Assembly (NCBI GenBank): GCA_963693365.1
Contig: CAVNZM010000016.1
Location: 7,006,001-7,070,000 of the forward strand
DNA length: 64,000 nt
Direction of reading: 5' to 3'
Source of the DNA: Amoebidium appalachense
Taxonomy: Eukaryota; Ichthyosporea
Positions 49,693-64,000 of this stretch are shown here, piece after piece; position 1 is the stretch's first letter; each line of letters begins with the position of its first letter. A program made the position numbers and the translations under genes. Under the pieces are notes generated by a model, which saw only the letters and a list, made by a program, of their open reading frames with translations, was not told where the DNA came from and did not search any database.

Positions 49693-49865
49693 AACACCCT
49701 TTGCGCTATTGGCTAGGCACACACACGGGCAGAAAGTCTAACACTGTCGTTTTAAAAACCTCAGTCCATCCCAATGACCAAGAATTCAAGTGCGACATGG
49801 CTATTAAAGTATCGGATAGCGCGAAAGCAAGCTCATAATAGGAGGATGTTTAATGTTTTGAAGAG

Positions 49866-64000
<14,135 letters not shown>

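Overview
The window is nuclear eukaryotic DNA. Coding sequence is split into short exons joined by GT-AG introns. Introns and spacers are packed with (CA)n/(TG)n microsatellites, pure poly-G/poly-C runs of up to 67 nt, minisatellites and transposon debris. I reconstructed the genes by hand, matching splice-site phase with protein-family continuity. The gene content (lipoxygenase, solute-binding-domain class C GPCR, spherulin-4-like protein, EF-hand MscS channel, RhoGAP, T1/BTB protein, rhodanese) and TTAGGG-type interstitial telomere sequence suit a unicellular eukaryote, perhaps a protistan relative of animals, fungi or amoebozoans. I cannot name the species.

Layout: 22-3047 (-) N-terminal half of a lipoxygenase, running off the left edge. 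3048-8808 repeat-rich spacer with only weak coding candidates. 8809-15079 (+) complete 8-exon receptor: signal peptide, family 1 periplasmic-binding-like domain, seven-helix class C GPCR domain. 16776-18173 (-) T1/BTB protein with an in-frame 36-bp duplication and two compensating frame changes. 19688-19857 (-) candidate coiled-coil exon. 19889-21090 (+) decayed LINE reverse transcriptase ending in (CA)83. 21559-21803 TA-flanked MITE. 22227-29959 (+) complete 8-exon spherulin-4-like gene. 31181-38655 (+) rhodanese gene with a TATA/CCAAT promoter and one uncertain exon. 39.6-40.9 kb paired inverted GC-rich repeat clusters. 43024-46097 (-) complete 4-exon RhoGAP. 49866-63565 (-) about 18 exons of an EF-hand MscS-type channel whose 5' end lies beyond the right edge.

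Most genes look unrelated in function, so this is an ordinary linear stretch of chromosome, not a cluster. Three observations stand out. Introns are patterned by strand: read in the sense direction, a poly-C run usually follows the 5' splice site and a (CA)n tract often ends in the 3' splice-site CAG. Two intronic minisatellites are built from copies of the intron's own 3' splice site. A dispersed SINE-like family has sense 3' ends that repeatedly abut poly-C instead of poly-A.
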